Source of the DNA: Fibrobacterota bacterium
Lineage (GTDB): Bacteria; Fibrobacterota; Chitinivibrionia; Chitinivibrionales; FEN-1185
Length of the DNA: 60,733 bases
NCBI GenBank assembly: GCA_003165595.1
Contig: PLWQ01000026.1
Location: 1-60,733 of the forward strand
Reading direction: 5' to 3'
The notes below the pieces were generated by a model, which did not search any database, was not told where the DNA came from, and saw only the letters and a program-made list of their open reading frames with translations. Positions within the stretch are counted from its first letter, which is position 1. Each line of letters starts with the position of its first letter. Of the stretch, positions 59,246 to 60,733 are shown piece by piece. Both the position numbers and the translations under genes were made by a program.

Positions 59246-59767
59246 TTAGAATGAAAGCCCCATATTTTGAAGTCTAATACTCATTGCTGTGGTACTTACC
59301 TTAAATTCATTTGACAATGTTTGAACTAAATCATCACCCGAATCGAAAATACCGTTTTGTACAAATTTGTTAAGCGCTTTTTTAATGAAACTTTTTGGCA
59401 TAAGAAGTTCAGCTGCAAAACAGTTGGCTGTCATTTCTTCTTTATCAATAGCTTGTTGCGATTTGCCATCTCTAAAAAAAATAGATTTATCGACGTATAT
59501 TCCATTCTTTGATGAAAGAAGATAATGGCCTATTTCGTGAGCAATTGTAAATCTCTTTCTTACGGGTGGGTGTGTCTTATTAACGAAAATGGTGCTCTTA
59601 TTGTTCTCGGATTTTTCAAGAATACCTGAGGTGTCATCTGGCAACTGGGTTTCAAGAATGTTCAAACCTAATGTCTCAACTATTTTTGTAACATCTACCG
59701 GCCATGATTCAATGCCTTGTTCTTTTAACAGTATTTGGGCTCTTCTTTGAATTGCTTCTTGCCTCAT
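59246..59767 (-). CDS. ImmA/IrrE-family metallopeptidase
   Basis: 173 residues with the zinc motif HEIGHYLL and a downstream Glu in EEMTANCFAAELLMP, as in ImmA, which cleaves a phage repressor in response to signals. It overlaps the XRE gene by 59 bp, the standard arrangement for XRE/ImmA pairs. The predicted role is to relieve repression by the XRE protein. GAGAGG precedes the ATG at 59765-59767; a GTG lies six bases earlier. Confidence 0.88.
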   Translation of the reverse strand: MRQEAIQRRAQILLKEQGIESWPVDVTKIVETLGLNILETQLPDDTSGILEKSENNKSTIFVNKTHPPVRKRFTIAHEIGHYLLSSKNGIYVDKSIFFRDGKSQQAIDKEEMTANCFAAELLMPKSFIKKALNKFVQNGIFDSGDDLVQTLSNEFKVSTTAMSIRLQNMGLSF

Positions 59768-60134
59768 ATACACCTCTCTTTTGAGTAGCTTTTCTTAAAA
59801 AATCACGAATCTTTTTTTCGCCGTTAGAGTCTAATTCATGACCTTTATGGCTGATTATAGGAACTTCATCTGTTACTTCGCCCGCGTAAGCGCCTTCAAA
59901 CACTTCATTTGATTCCGGCAACAAATCCTTTGGGGAGCATTCAAGCGCGTGAGCGATTAAGTAAAGTCTGTCGATCGGAAGTTTTTGCTTGCCGCTTTCG
60001 ATAAGAACAACAGATGGGCGTTCAAGGTTGGATTGTTTTGCTAAGTCTTCTTGGGAAAAACCTATATCATTACGCTTATTGCGGATTTTTAGTCCGATAA
60101 GTTCATAAATTTTTTCGATTCTATTCCGTGCCAT
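59709..60134 (-). CDS. XRE-family transcriptional regulator
   Basis: 141 residues with an N-terminal helix-turn-helix (about 10-65; GFSQEDLAKQSNLERPSVVL) and a basic C-terminal tail overlapping the peptidase gene. First gene of the seven-gene operon. The ATG at 60132-60134 fits the domain start; an ATG at 60152 would add six residues. Neither has a clear Shine-Dalgarno. Operator-like repeats lie in the divergent promoter region. Confidence 0.87.
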   Translation of the reverse strand: MARNRIEKIYELIGLKIRNKRNDIGFSQEDLAKQSNLERPSVVLIESGKQKLPIDRLYLIAHALECSPKDLLPESNEVFEGAYAGEVTDEVPIISHKGHELDSNGEKKIRDFLRKATQKRGVYEARSNSKKSPNTVKRTRH

Positions 60135-60186
60135 CTGCTTTTTAAAATACATTAATAATATTTAAAGGCAACACAAAAGAAAAATA

Positions 60187-60259
60187 TTAACAACATGTTA
60201 ATAGTAACAACAGTATGTAAAATTAAACTGTTGACAGTACCAATGTTCATATATATATT
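60187..60259. promoter_or_regulatory. Divergent promoter region with operator-like repeats
   Basis: On the plus strand TTGACA (60231-60236) is followed after 17 bp by TATATT (60254-60259). The inverted repeats TTAACA-ACA-TGTTAA (60187-60201) and ACTGT-TG-ACAGT (60227-60238) lie between the XRE gene and the small divergent gene. The second covers the -35 box, so the XRE protein could repress the small gene and itself. Confidence 0.6.
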
Positions 60260-60302
60260 CATACTAGGAAATTTACCTAATAACTTTTTTTAAGGAGGCT
60301 TT

Positions 60303-60476
60303 ATGGCGACAAATCCCCCTACAGGCGACAATCACAGAAACGAAGCGGTAACTGGTAGGTCACAAACGTATAATCCGCATACGGAGAGCTATGTGAAACG
60401 AAACACCGATACAGGACGTTTCCTTGATCAGAAATCGGATAATAAACCTTTTAAAGGAGTAAGAAAAGAAAAGTAA
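60303..60476 (+). CDS. Conserved-looking 57-residue hydrophilic protein
   Basis: 57 residues beginning MATNPPTGDNHRNEAV, with a RSQTYNPHTESYVKRNTDTG segment and ending KPFKGVRKEK. It is strongly hydrophilic and basic, without signal or membrane segment. An ideal AAGGAGG and a consensus-like promoter precede it. I recall similar short sequences near restriction and XRE genes, from memory only. It may be an inducer, anti-repressor or DNA-associated factor; function unknown. Confidence 0.75.
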   Translation: MATNPPTGDNHRNEAVTGRSQTYNPHTESYVKRNTDTGRFLDQKSDNKPFKGVRKEK

Positions 60477-60493
60477 TTGCTGTTATCTATTTT

Positions 60494-60510
60494 CGCCCCA
60501 GGACGGGGCG
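60494..60510. terminator. Hairpin after the small gene
   Basis: CGCCCC-AGGAC-GGGGCG, 17 bp after the stop codon. There is no T-run directly behind it, so terminator function is only likely by position. Confidence 0.45.
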
Positions 60511-60733
60511 CCGTCTTAGGGGCGCTGCATTCTTAAGCTGTTAAAATAGATTTAACCATTCCTTGACTCTAATTTTCTTCGGCGGCTATTTGTCTTAATC
60601 GTTCCAATTTATTGACCACAACTATTGGTATGTTGCTATCGTCATTCCTGCCAAACCGGCATATATGTCGAATCCCATCTTCGTCATACATACCCATTTA
60701 GGACATTGTACGAAAGTTAACTTGTGCCAACGG
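60511..60733. other. Right-edge non-coding stretch
   Basis: No gene is visible. It contains TTCTTCGGCGGCTA followed by TTTATTGACC (about 60576-60618), resembling the sequence just before repeat R7 (48507-48551), so another repeat copy may begin at the window edge. Confidence 0.35.

Noticed and set aside
60477-60733. Gene at the right edge
   Set aside because: All frames are short and unlike any family I know.

Overview
The window looks like a chromosomal segment of a Fibrobacterota bacterium, probably of the Chitinispirillia/Chitinivibrionia side. The lineage call is an inference from three things: a TIGR02147/DUF4423-type regulator (18776-19609), a Cys-bearing secreted protein with the TDIGNP motif next to it, and many secreted proteins sharing a type-IX-like C-terminal sorting domain (beta-propellers, a formylglycine-enzyme-like domain, GH88/GH105-like hydrolases). 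No rRNA or marker protein that would settle the lineage is present.

Part 1, about 0.5-33.6 kb, is GC-rich and orderly. It holds tRNA-Pro(GGG) with its terminator, queH, an ispH-UbiA fusion gene, a GAF-GAF-GGDEF diguanylate cyclase, an RMD1/DUF155 membrane protein, a Tat-exported superoxide dismutase, secreted proteins, and a HigB/HigA toxin-antitoxin pair. Next comes a tripartite exporter operon (TolC, DevC/MacB-like permease, ATPase, HlyD adaptor, DUF2141) behind a TetR gene. A methyltransferase and a second TetR gene face away from each other. The TIGR02147 regulator leads a run of four secreted beta-propeller proteins with very short gaps. Four tandem GH88/GH105-like paralogues follow on the opposite strand, divergent from an FGE-sulfatase-domain protein.

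Part 2, about 33.6-51.2 kb, is AT-rich accessory DNA. Small gene groups, nearly all on the minus strand, are separated by GC-rich repeats of roughly 100-230 bp. The repeats share recognisable blocks (AACGTGTG; GCCGACATGACRCCG; GCATGCGTGTGTTGT). The groups carry Fic, a RelE/XRE toxin-antitoxin pair, RhuM and reverse-transcriptase remnants, a DUF1016 nuclease with a broken DUF2075 gene, DinD, a TetR/SRPBCC operon, membrane proteins and a defective dienelactone hydrolase. Several genes are truncated, chimeric or internally deleted. The layout resembles a cassette array, but no integrase is in the window.

Part 3, about 48.8-60.5 kb, is a probable defence island. One operon encodes a ParA-type ATPase and two small proteins with HEPN-like motifs. 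A second, seven-gene operon encodes an XRE regulator, an ImmA/IrrE peptidase, a type IIG restriction-modification enzyme, a second adenine methyltransferase, a DUF262 protein, a DUF3696 ATPase and a protein ending in a Gp49/HigB-like toxin fold. A 57-residue protein is transcribed divergently from it. These two operons are the best candidates for an undescribed system.
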